Shown here in pieces: positions 42,589 through 54,100 of a stretch of DNA of 64,000 nt. The position numbers and the translations under genes are program-made. Under the pieces are notes generated by a model that was not told where the DNA came from, did not search any database, and saw nothing but the letters and a program-made list of their open reading frames with translations. Every line of letters starts with the position of its first letter. Positions within the stretch are counted from its first letter, which is position 1. Origin of the DNA: Telmatactis stephensoni (Eukaryota > Cnidaria > Anthozoa > Actiniaria > Isophelliidae); the NCBI GenBank assembly GCA_029948255.1, contig JALIZF010001687.1, forward strand, positions 496,001 through 560,000, in the 5' to 3' direction.

Positions 42589-43514
42589 TCACAACATATC
42601 TTTTCTATCCCAGTTTTGATATAGGCTTAGAGACATGTAAAGAGGGGGGTCGAGGGCACCCTGAAACCTGACCAACCTGACCCTGTTTTTCACAAAACGT
42701 GCAGATCTTCTTTGAACAGCTTCAATTTGTTTGACATGTTTGTCTTTCCAGGGATCCCAGATTGAGCTAGCATACTCTAGGTGTGGTCGAACCAATGACT
42801 TGTATGATAATTCTTTGATAGGTTCCGGACATTTTCCAAGATTCCTTCTCAAGAAACCTAAGGTTCGGTTTGCCTTATTGACCTTTATATCAATATGATG
42901 ACCCCAGTCAAGTGAACTTGAAAGTTCCACCCCAAGGTATGGGTGATGTGATACAAAATTCAAAGTATGACCCATTAGTTTGTAGTCAAAGATTATTGGT
43001 TCAGATTTCCTGGTAATTCTCATAACAAAACATTTGCTAGGATTAAATTGCATTAGCCATTTGCTTGACCACTGTTCAATTGTGTGAAGATCAGAATGGA
43101 GTTGTTCGGCATCTAGAGTTGACTCAATAACACTATAAAGGATGGTATCATCCGCAAACAGATGCAGTTATCACCAATGTCATTTATATAGAGAAGAAAC
43201 ATCAAGGGACCCAAAACTGTCCCGTGAGGAACACCAGAGGACACATGGACTGCGGGGGAAGAGAATGAAATTGGTTGATAATTAGCAGGTTGATGTTTAC
43301 TGCCTTTTTTAAAAACAGGAGTAATGTTTGCCTTCAGCCAATCAGTAGGCAGTTGACCAGTAACCAAAGATTGAGTGTAGAGAAATTGAAGAAATGGTGC
43401 TATTTCAGCAGCTGCTTCTTTTAAAACATGACATGGAATTAAGTCAGGACCATTAGCTTTCTTTGGGTTGATATTAGCCAGTAGTTTGGTTTTTGTTATT
43501 GAAGCTCGTAGCAA
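42589..43514 (-). pseudogene. Non-LTR retrotransposon (LINE) reverse transcriptase fragment, deleted
   Basis: Minus strand, in order: NPKKANGPDLIPCHVLK and ITPVFKKGSKHQPANYQPIS (RT finger/palm start), an internal deletion joining to SSGVPHGTVLGPLMFLLYINDI, then a frameshift near 43165 after which the FADDTILY catalytic motif is in another frame, then FNPSKCFVMRITRK and the C-terminal thumb region with LGFLRRNLGKCP, LVRPHLEYASSIWDP and IEAVQRRSARFV. The layout fits CR1/L2/jockey-type LINEs. It is 5'-truncated, internally deleted and inactive. Confidence 0.9.
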
Positions 43515-43689
43515 CTTAACAACATATATCTCAAAAAAGCTATAGAAAATTTTTTGTCAATCATCCAACTTAAGGGTGAAAAATGATTGTTATATATGTA
43601 TCTTTGTTTTGCACCTTCAGTCTCACTGAAAAGTCTTCATTCTGATCAGTAAATGTAGCATTTTTTCGAGCTCCATACATAAATGACCA

Positions 43690-44100
43690 TACAATAGCTT
43701 GTTTTATTTATTTATTTATTTAATCAAATTTCAAATTCATTACATTTTAACAAATCTAATGAATCTGAGGGGGCCTATAACAGAATTCAAGATTCCATAC
43801 CATAGGCCCCCTTAGATAAAAATATATACAATCTATTTAAAAATATATCGTAAATGCAATAAATAATATAAGTATCTACAAATAAAATAACTAATGAATT
43901 AAAATATAAAAAAAGTTAATCGCTTTTTATCACAACAAACTCAATCGACATTAAATTTGTTATGATACAAAGCGATTAATTTCCCACGAAAGACTGGCAG
44001 TGAATCAGACTCTCTTAAATTTAAAGGTAACTCATTCCATAAACGACAGATTTGTACAAAGTACGTGTTTTTAAATGCTTCAGTCCTAGTAGTAGTTTTG
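43690..44100 (-). mobile_element. LINE 3' end with (TAAA)n tail
   Basis: Minus strand around 43985-44060 encodes RLWNELPLNLRESDSLPVF, the signature of LINE ORF2 C-termini. It is followed by a 3' UTR and a (TAAA)n tail (TTTA run at 43706-43722 on plus). Separate from the 42589-43514 fragment. No upstream RT remains. Confidence 0.75.
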
Positions 44101-45152
44101 CTGATGAAAAAGCTATAAAAAATTTTAAGTGTCGTTGTTTATATTGATATCAGTTGTTAGTTTATCATGTTGACTTTCATTTGCACCTTCAGCCTGTGTT
44201 GGAAGTGATACTGAAAACAATAAAAACACACTACTTTTGATAGCCCACTCACGCCATCTTGGCCGATTTTCTTTTTAAATCGCATCATTCAAGAGTCACA
44301 CTCAGATGAACATGGTTTGAATCTAGTGCCAAAACAATAGAGAAAGTATGTGATGTGTCACTGAATTCTGTGCGATGCAGAATTGGAAAAATGTAATGAC
44401 TGCCAAAAAATTGTTGCATTTTAAATAAAAACAGGAGGTACTTATTGGATACACTGTTTTACTGTGATTCCTTTCATTTAGGCTATGCTTAAATTTCTAT
44501 ATGTTTCAAGTAATCAATGATTTTGTTATAACGTTATGTCTAAATTGCATTCTGATTAGTCAAAATTGATGTCTTATTAGCCTGTGTTGCCAGTCCTTGG
44601 GGAGGGAAGAAAGAGGGACTTGGGAGAGGGAAAAGGACTGAGAAGGAGAACCTGCAACAAAGCTCCAACAAAGCCCCTTGAGGTTTTTGAGAGATGCTTC
44701 CTAATAAACAACTAGACCCGGAGGAGGAATGGACCACAAGTCAGTGCACTATGGTGGCCCAGTGCTGCCATAGGAAAAATAGCAAAAAAAATGAAAAATA
44801 CAAAAGAAATTTTGAAAAACAAATGAAAATAAAATTGAAATGAAATGAAAAATAAATTATATCAAAAGTAAATCAAAAGTAAATTGCATTTAAAAGCAAA
44901 ATCAAATTGAATGTAAAAGTAAATGAAAACAATTTAAAAGTTAATTAAAAGTGAAATCAAAACAATTTAAAATCAAATGCAAAGTAAATTGAAATAAAAA
45001 TACGCCTTGGCCCATTGCTGCCATTGAAAAAAAAATTAAAAATACAAAAAAATAAAGGAAATAAAAATCGAAATAAAATTAAAATCGTCATGGCCCATTG
45101 CTGCCATAGACCATGATGCATTGCCAGAGGATTTATCCGTGGAGGACTGGTA
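44101..45152. other. Upstream region of the integrase-core gene
   Basis: No gene. Three copies of a 'ggcccattgctgccat' phrase (about 44755, 45007, 45091) are separated by A-rich low-complexity sequence, forming a loose tandem repeat just before the ATG at 45153. Confidence 0.6.
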
Positions 45153-48100
45153 ATGAGTAGAAACAAAATGGCGGAAAGAATAAGGAATGCTGAATGGGTT
45201 TCAGACGAGCAATTAATGGAGCAGCTTTCAAACTATGTAAGAAGTGGATTTAGAAGAAATGAGATTTTGAGTTTTATGGTGAGGGACTTTGGTGAATACG
45301 CCTGGAGTATTCGAACTCTTGATCGTCGAATGCAACACTTTGGTATTCGTTACACAGATACTGAAGTACCTTTAGATGATGTTAAGGCTGCTGTAAAGAT
45401 GGAACTGGATGGCCCTGGTCGATTGTTAGGTTATAGAGCCATGCATGCAAAGATAAGACAAGAATATCATCTGAAGGTTCCAAGGAACTTGGTACATGAC
45501 GTCATGTATGACATTGACCCCACTCTACTTGAAAATCGCCGTCCAAATACCAAAGAAAAAAAGGCCAAAGGAAATTTCATTTCAAAAGGTACGAACTGGG
45601 TGCATTCCGTGGATGGCCACGACAAACTTATGGGCTTTCAAAATAGTACGTTTCCTTTGGCAATTTATGGAGCAGTATATACAGCAAGTAGGAAAATCTT
45701 GTGGTTAAAGATATGGACCAGCAATTCAGATCCTAAAAGAATTGGCCAATGGTACTTAGAATATCTACATTCAACTAAACGCATGTCTTCAATTCTGAGA
45801 ATGGACAAAGGCACTGAAACAGGTGTAATGGCAACCATGCATACATTTCTCAGAGAACAGCATGGTGATATGGATGAGCCCTGTGATACTATAGTGTATG
45901 GACCATCAACATCAAATCAGGTAGCTATATAGATGAATAGATCTATGTCTATATCTTAAATTTATTGTACAGTTAGCAAACAATTTACATTTTAAAATAT
46001 GTATTCACTTTTTTGAGAGCACAATATGCCATGTCATTTGACCAGATAACCATCATGATATACACTTATATTTTCAAAAAATGTTGTCGCAAGTCAGGCA
46101 TCAAGCCAAGACCAAAATGAATGCTGGTTTTGTGATGGTTATGTACTCAAATCACATTTATCATCCACGAAATTAGCAATATAGCAACAAGCATGTGAAA
46201 ATGACCATATTTTGTAATTAGTTCTATAGAAACAATGTGATTTGAATACATTATCATCATAAACCCAGCATTCATTTGGGTCTTGGCTTGATGCCTGACT
46301 TGCGACATTTTTTAAATAAGTGTATATTTGAAGAGAACCAACACTACTCAAGTACAAATTGAAGTGGTGTAATGTTAATTACAAAATACTGTACATATCC
46401 TATTCATTTTTTTAGAACACAACTCCTGAAATAAATGTATTATCATTTTTCTTTATTGCTGCCTACTTTTGTTAATAGATTGAAAGATGGTGGAGAGAAC
46501 TCCATGAACGCCTTGAGAAATACTTTAAACCTCAACTTGTTATGTTGAAGGATGAAGGACACTATAACCCTCATGATATTACTGACAGGTACTACCTATT
46601 TAGTATAGCATAGTCTATGAAAATAAATTTAACTTTGCATTTCCTTTTTATTATCATGCATATATAGCTACAATTATGGCCAAAACACAATTGGTTCCTT
46701 TTGCATGTTTGGACACTTGTACCATTGGCAGCTTGCATCTACCGTTAACACACTTCAACAAATCAATGTTTTGATGCGAAACCAAACATCCATGTTTGGC
46801 ATATCAAAGTTCAAAGTTTTCCCACCATTTAGAAAAGTTTCAGTTCTCAGTGACTTCTAAATATCTTCATCCACTTCTCCAAAGAATTCCTTGATACTCT
46901 TTCGACTCGTGGTTTTGGCTTTAGAAGTCACTTAGTCCAGTCCCAGACTCTCTTTCTTGCCGCTCCAGGACTCGCGGAGAAAGAGAGTCCAGTATAACTT
47001 GCATGCGCATGTGCAAAATGAGCCAATCAGATTAAAGTTTTGTTTTGAGAGCTTGCAATATGCAAATTTCAGTGTTTGGTAGTGGTAGTGATGCGTATCG
47101 AAAAATTCACAAATACGTCTTTCACAACTGTCCATCCGTAAATGGCCTGTAACTGCTCAAACTTTGGTAAAAGATTATAGTTGGTTTTTCCAAGTGCATA
47201 GCTCACTGAATCAACAAATGGCTTTCTGAAATGAGACTGATATCGTGTATACAAAACACTTTCTTCTTCAGCCATCTTGAATCATTAGACGACTTTATTT
47301 AGGATTTGTAACCACGCGATCACCACATTCATGTGGTGATCGCGTGGTCACTAAGCTGACATGCGCATGCAAGTTATACTGGACTCTCTTTCTCCGCGAG
47401 TCCTGGAGCGGCAAGAAAGAGAGTCTGGGACTGGACTAGAAGTCACTAAGATCTGAAACTTTCCAATGAGGTGGGAAAACTTTGATGTACCAAACATGGA
47501 AGTTTGGCTTCATGTCAAAACATGTTTAATTTGTTCACATGCATTAATGGGTAGATGCAAGCTATTGCAGCTCAATTTCCCCTTCCCCTCCAAACACCGA
47601 GCAGGGACAACAACCATCTCAGACATCAACATTGGAACAGGGGTGTGGATTTACAAAAGAATATACTAGTTAACATTTTAAGAGGCAGTCTCCCTAAGAT
47701 CCTCATCACCACTTTTTTTAAGAAATAGATTTCTTTCAAAACTTGTGTGCAAAGTTACCTTTAATAGGATTATTCTAAAATGCATTTTGTTTTTAGTATT
47801 GTATTATTCTCGCAAAGTTACAGGGGGGTCAAGTTTAGGGGCAAATTGATGATTTTGGCTGATTTTTATTTCTGGATTTTTACTGATTTTAAACCTCTGT
47901 AGCTCTGTCAAAATTGAATTTAAAACTAAATCCTTCCACACGATAGTAGCTTTATACCTCACAAATAACAAGACATCTACAAAAATTTCAAAAATATTTT
48001 CTAAATGTAGAAATTTTATCTTCAATGGCAGACGAAAATCGAGGGTTCGCAGTTTCTTAAATTATTGTCGAAGGAAAAAAATTAAATCTCAAAAGTTAGA

Positions 48101-51100
48101 CTTCGCATGAAGTTAATATTTCCATTGTGGTAAGATGAAAGGTTGGTCTTATTATAAAATAAAATCTTGCGGCCAGTGGGTTTTGGGGATGTTACAGCTC
48201 AACCAAACATCAGCATTTTCACATTTCCGTGTTTTGAGCAAAATAACAATATGAACATTTCGCTATCTATTACGCTTTAAAAAGGTATAGTTTTATGGTT
48301 GATTTTGACTCAAAATAAAAATAAACCTTCGTTAGGCTTAAATGTTAGCTAACGTCTTGAAAAAATCAATATTTGATCAGCAGTGAATGATCTGGTATTG
48401 ATTATAATCATTAAGCCGATTGCATAATCCACAACAATTTGTTTGCTCGTAAAATCTGAAGATAGCATCATTATAGCAATTAAAAACATTAGTTAATAAA
48501 TCAAATACATTAAAATGAAATAATCTTGAGGGTGAATTTAAGAAAACAGAAACTAATCATAAGAAACCCAAGGGCGGATCCAGGATTTTTCAAAGGTGGG
48601 GGTCACGTGACGTTTACAAACAGGGAACCCAAACGAAAAGGTCTTAAGCCATTGAAACTCGCTGAAAATATGACATTAATTGCTTAGACTAGTGATTTTT
48701 TAACACTTTTTATTAGAAACAAAAATATTATATTATAACTGAATGGGTAGAGGGTTGGCATTGCTTAGTAATATTTCAATGAATGTTAAAAGTGAGTCTT
48801 TTCACAGAAAAAAAATTACTGCTGTCGCAAATTCACGACATATTCATTGATAAACACGGGGGGTCCTGACCCCCGCGACCCTCCCCCTGAATCCGCCCTT
48901 GAAACCTTACCCAGCATAAGCTGTCTGATAACGATCGATTATCCATCGTGTTGTCAACTCGGCAATCAGCGAAATCATCAAGAATTATTTACGTTATTTC
49001 TCAGTTTCAATTAGTTTTGACATCTAAATGTTAGCGGTAAATACATTCTTGTGTTTAAAAGCCATTTCGACGTTTTGCTAGCTGTCGATTATGCGTAAAA
49101 ATCCTTATTTCAGGTCCATCAGCTACTGTACAACAGAAACCGCTGACCAGTAAAGCATAGCACAGGAAACGCAAAATAACACAGGAAACCCAATCTATAA
49201 AATAGAAGAAAAAAATACTCATGTCGCTTTTGGGGGGGAGTGTTACCTTCCACAGTCTCCTGCTGACGAACCAGCTATGGTGGAAAACTTCGTACGCGTT
49301 TCGCCTTCTGGCCTCTTCAACGTTGAAGAGAACATTGAAGAGACCAGAAGGCGAAACGCGTACGAAGTTTTCCACCATAGCTGGTTCGTCAGCAGGAGAC
49401 TGTGGAAGGTAAGACTCCCCCCCAAAAGCGACATGAGTGTATCGAACTCCGCTATTGCCGAAATGAAGAACGTTTGTAGAAAGAAGAAAAAATGTTCAGT
49501 ATATACGATTATAATATTATTAACTATCTCTCAATAATTTTTTTTCAATTATTCGCTTACTCTATAGCTGTTTGGGTTGTGAATATTTTTTACTCTTTTG
49601 AACAGCAACAGGTACATTTTAACAGTTCAGCTTCGAGCTTTTCAAGTATCATGGGCTTTGTATCACGGGACTTTAATTGTACTTCCAGTTCCTGGCAGAT
49701 TTCTTTTAGCATCTTAACATTAAAATTTTTCACTCCGTTGTTCTTGCGCATCTCGCATAGGTCATAGGTGTCGTAGACAATTGGATGTTGCAATGCTATT
49801 TCTGCTATGACACTGTCCATGATAGCTATTCTTTCATTAGCATCTTCAATCGCCTCCACGTCTTCCAACCACTCATCAAGGTCATCATCATCAATATCGT
49901 TAGGGATCTGTGTGCCTAGTTTACTTTGCTTTCTACGGGCAGCTGTTATTCTAGAAAACTCCTGATTTGAGTTGCACTTAGCCATTCTTCTCTTGTGAAG
50001 CGTCTGTCTCCATTTTGTAGCTTTGCATGTCTCATATCATCTGCTACTTTCTTGGGGTCACATTTGTTCCCTGTCTTTTCCCCCAGATCGTATTTAGCAA
50101 TAAGATAATCCTTGACTTGTTTGGAAAATCGTTTGCCACTGCCCTTTAATTTGTGGAGTGCCCAGCCCTTCGACAAACTTGACTTTCCCTTATTCTTGTG
50201 GTATTGTGGTTTGATCGTATTATCTTCTTCAAGAGTTAGCTCTGTAAACCTTGAGACCCAATCAAGTCTAAGTTTATCATATAAACACAAACCCTCTTGC
50301 TTCTTGTGCTGTCCAATTTCAATGTGTACTTCCAGATCTTCTAAGCTTTCAAAGCTGACATAGCATTCACTTTCTGGACATTGGTATGTGCTACTCTCAG
50401 TTGCTTCAGCTGCGGGTTCTCTCACAACTCATTGTGAACATGGATGAAAGAATTCTTGCCCGTTTTCCACCTTAAGCAAAGTGGGACCTTGTGGTTTGCT
50501 TTGCCACTTGTCATATGGAATTAACTTTCCGTCTCCAATACCATACGCTTTCCATACTCGCACGCCATTATCCTCGAAGCAGAAATTATGTAAAGCACTA
50601 AAACGTTGAATCCTCTTTACTTCAAGCTCGTTTGCTTCTGTATTTACAATGTTCACCGATGCAGTTGTACCTTTAACGGGCCTTTCTTTCAGTGCATTTC
50701 TCATTTCAGCAGCTGTTGTAATGTCATTCCCTTCGTTGCAGAACTTCCTGATAGATGCTTTCAATGGACATAGTATTCTATCACACAAATCCTTGCCGTG
50801 CTGTGGCTCAGAAAAATCATACCGTTCCACTTCAATGCCAACACGTTTACTGACATCTTTGAGTGCAGCGATGATAAAGTTGTTGTGGTAACAACCCACC
50901 TCATCTGAGCGGAGGTACGCTTTGGAAATGGATGGATGTTTGGCTCTGAGAGTACTCAGGATATTTTCAATGATTGAAAGGACCGAAAACCAATCTTGAG
51001 TACAAGAATCAAATAGGTGCGCATACAATGTAAGTTCTTTTTTACCTTGATCATTCATAGACACAACAGTACAGATGTGCCAGTTCAAACCCCTCTTCCC

Positions 51101-54100
51101 AAACCACTCAGATTGTTTTTCGCGGTACTTAACTTGAGTGAATTTCATAGCCCAGTCTAACAAGATAACTATGGTATTCGCGTTGACGCTTTTTAAGCAA
51201 TCTTGTTTCGCTCGATCTTGGTTTTCTGACCGTAAAATGTGTGCCTTCCAATTTTCAATAGCTGTTTTGGAATTCTGTATATCGTAAAGTAAATCGTCTC
51301 GAGTCTCGATATCACTTATGGTTTGTTGGCATTTTTTCTCGGTTTCTTGAAATACACCTTTTAATCTTTCACAATTGCTGCATATAGCGTTGTGCTCATT
51401 ATGGCAGGTTTTTTGAAAATCCTTGTCTGTTTCATCGCTTAAAGCGAATACATAGCAGTGATCAGCACAGCTGCTATCCTCTCTACAGTTAACTTTGTAC
51501 TGGGTTTTGAGATACCTCTTGCTGTCTTTCAAGGCTGTTTTTGTAGTCTTGATCCACTCAGTGGAGGCTCCAGATTTCTCTAGCTGATCAAGAACTGACT
51601 CTAAAGTATCAAAAGCAGATGCACTGTCAGCGGCTGTATTATCGAGGCCTTGAAGTGATTTGCGCTGTGATGACTTTCTTACTTCTAAGATTCTGTAAAG
51701 GGTCGATCGGCTCAATGGTTTAACTTCTTCCTCTTCACAAAAACTTAAATACTGAGCAATAATGGTTGATCTCGTAACAGTTCGTACCACGTTTGGCATT
51801 GAAAGAACTTCTCCACTTTCTAATTTCAGCTTGCGAGTGCCGAATGCCACATCTTGATAAAAGTACGGTCGGTTTATAAACCCCAGGAAGTGATCTACCT
51901 TCTTCACATCTACTCTTACACGGTGTCTATTAAGCTTCTCAACAGGAATGCCTGGGCCTGTTTTCTTTGCATGTTCTTTAGCTTTTCTCACTTGCCATTC
52001 GGTAATCTTTTCATATTTTTCATGTTGTTTTATAAGAAATTTAACAGGATACCAGTCGGCGTAAATACTGAGTATTTGTGTTTTCAAAGATTTTGAAGAG
52101 GCGTTTTTATATATCCACATTAAAAGTTCGAGTTCCTTCGAAACTGACGTATTTTCTTCAGTTGCGTTAAGGTACTTTAGGAGTTCGTCTTTTGCGTTAG
52201 GAGCAATTACATCACAGACCATCTCACAAGCAGCCTTGGCTGTCTTTACGCATTGCTGTCGTTCTTTATGAGAAGCATCGTCCCAATTTGATGTCATTCT
52301 GGACTGGAGAGGCATAAACTCACTTTTTGTATGTAGCACAGTTGATAATGTCGAAAAACATTCATTCAATGTAGTGAGACTTTCATCAACGAGGTTGTCG
52401 GGTGTCTCTGGGAGCCAATCTGGCTCTCTCATATGAAAAGGTGTGGCTGGCGATGGAGAGAGTAAAGTCTGTTGGATTTCTTCAGCGGCACATTGTTTTG
52501 CTGATCTAAAGAGAAAAAATAAAGAAAAAAATGCAACTGAAATTTTAATATTCTAGTGATTGTTTACTTGTACAAAATATGTCAATTTGAGTTTTGATTA
52601 AAGTCGGTCCTAAAACATTTAAGCGTAGCATCGGACACAACCCCAATACCTGATAAACACAGTTATGGACTTCTGCTACCGATAATACCAAAGCATTCAA
52701 TAAGTTTTTGTGAAAAATTATATAAATATTTGTAATGTATATAACATGCGCTTTGATTGGCTGAAGCGCAACCTTAAATATATTAGTACAAAGCACTCAA
52801 TAAACCACTGTGTGCCACATAACTGGGCATAGCACGCATGCGCATTTTTTAAATTTCTTCATTATTTTAGTTTGTAGGAAAAACTACTTTCAAAACAAAT
52901 ATTTATTGTATTTGGTCTCACTACAAGTATGATTAGGTTTAATAAATTTGATAATTTATTAAGTAAATGAACAATTACCTGTACAAGGAGTCACAATCAA
53001 CAGATTCGGCCTGCTCGCTATTTGCCTTGGATGCTTTTAGTTTTTTGCGACATGGACAGCATATAGCTGGGAGGAACAAATCCACATTATTACTACGAAC
53101 TAACAACAGCACGCCTCTTACTACGGGCATTTGCAAATGCGTACTATAAAATAGTATTATAACTGACATGTTCAATTACCACGCCCCTAGCCTTTATGAA
53201 AAGGCCCCGCCATTTAACATATACACGATCCTATTGCGTGCAATATGATATCACATGCACTAAATCTAAAGTAGGCCTAAAATACTTGAATCACCAAAAA
53301 CTGTCAACTCTCGTCTTGCGAACACCCCGGTATTACAGATATCCTCACCAATTACAACAGTTCACTTACGTGCTCCAAGCTGCACATTTAAACCGTACAG
53401 TTTTTGTGCCCATATTGCGAGATCCAGTGTTATAACATCTCTCCCTGTCAAAGTCTTAAGAGCACCACAGTGATTCGGCATATTGCACGATCTTTTACTA
53501 GGAAGCCAAAACTTTCCAAGACTGTGTCTGTGTCGTGGGCAAACCCACCAATTTGCTACATCATCATCTTTTACATCAAAAATTCCCGACCTGGCCAGGA
53601 TAAGCGTTTGCTCTGACAAGTCATCTCTAGACAAATGGTATGCTAAAAGGTGACTTTTCACATCATCACAACATGCACTTAATTTTACAAGAGATGTTTT
53701 TCCACGAGATTCGCCGCAATTTTCGTCTGCGTGAAAGCAAACACTCGCCATTTTGCACATGTGTTTGACAGCTAGGTATATATTTTGCTGGTCAGCGGTT
53801 TCAGCTTTTATAATGTCAATAACTCGAACAATGATGGAGGATTCAAGCAGTTTTCCTTGTTTTTTACTGCTTTAACACTTGATGAATATTTGAGAATGCT
53901 TTATGTACAAGAGGTTGTTTATAGCCATCGATGAAACCAATCAAAAATGCAAGAAAACCAACAAAAAGATAGCTGATGATCAGCCAGTTCGTGCAACACG
54001 AGGGACGATTGACTGTGTCAATTATAGCCAACTAATGGTAAGGTTTTTCGTGATTAGTTTGTGTTTTCTTGTATTTACACTCAAGATTATTTCATTTTAA

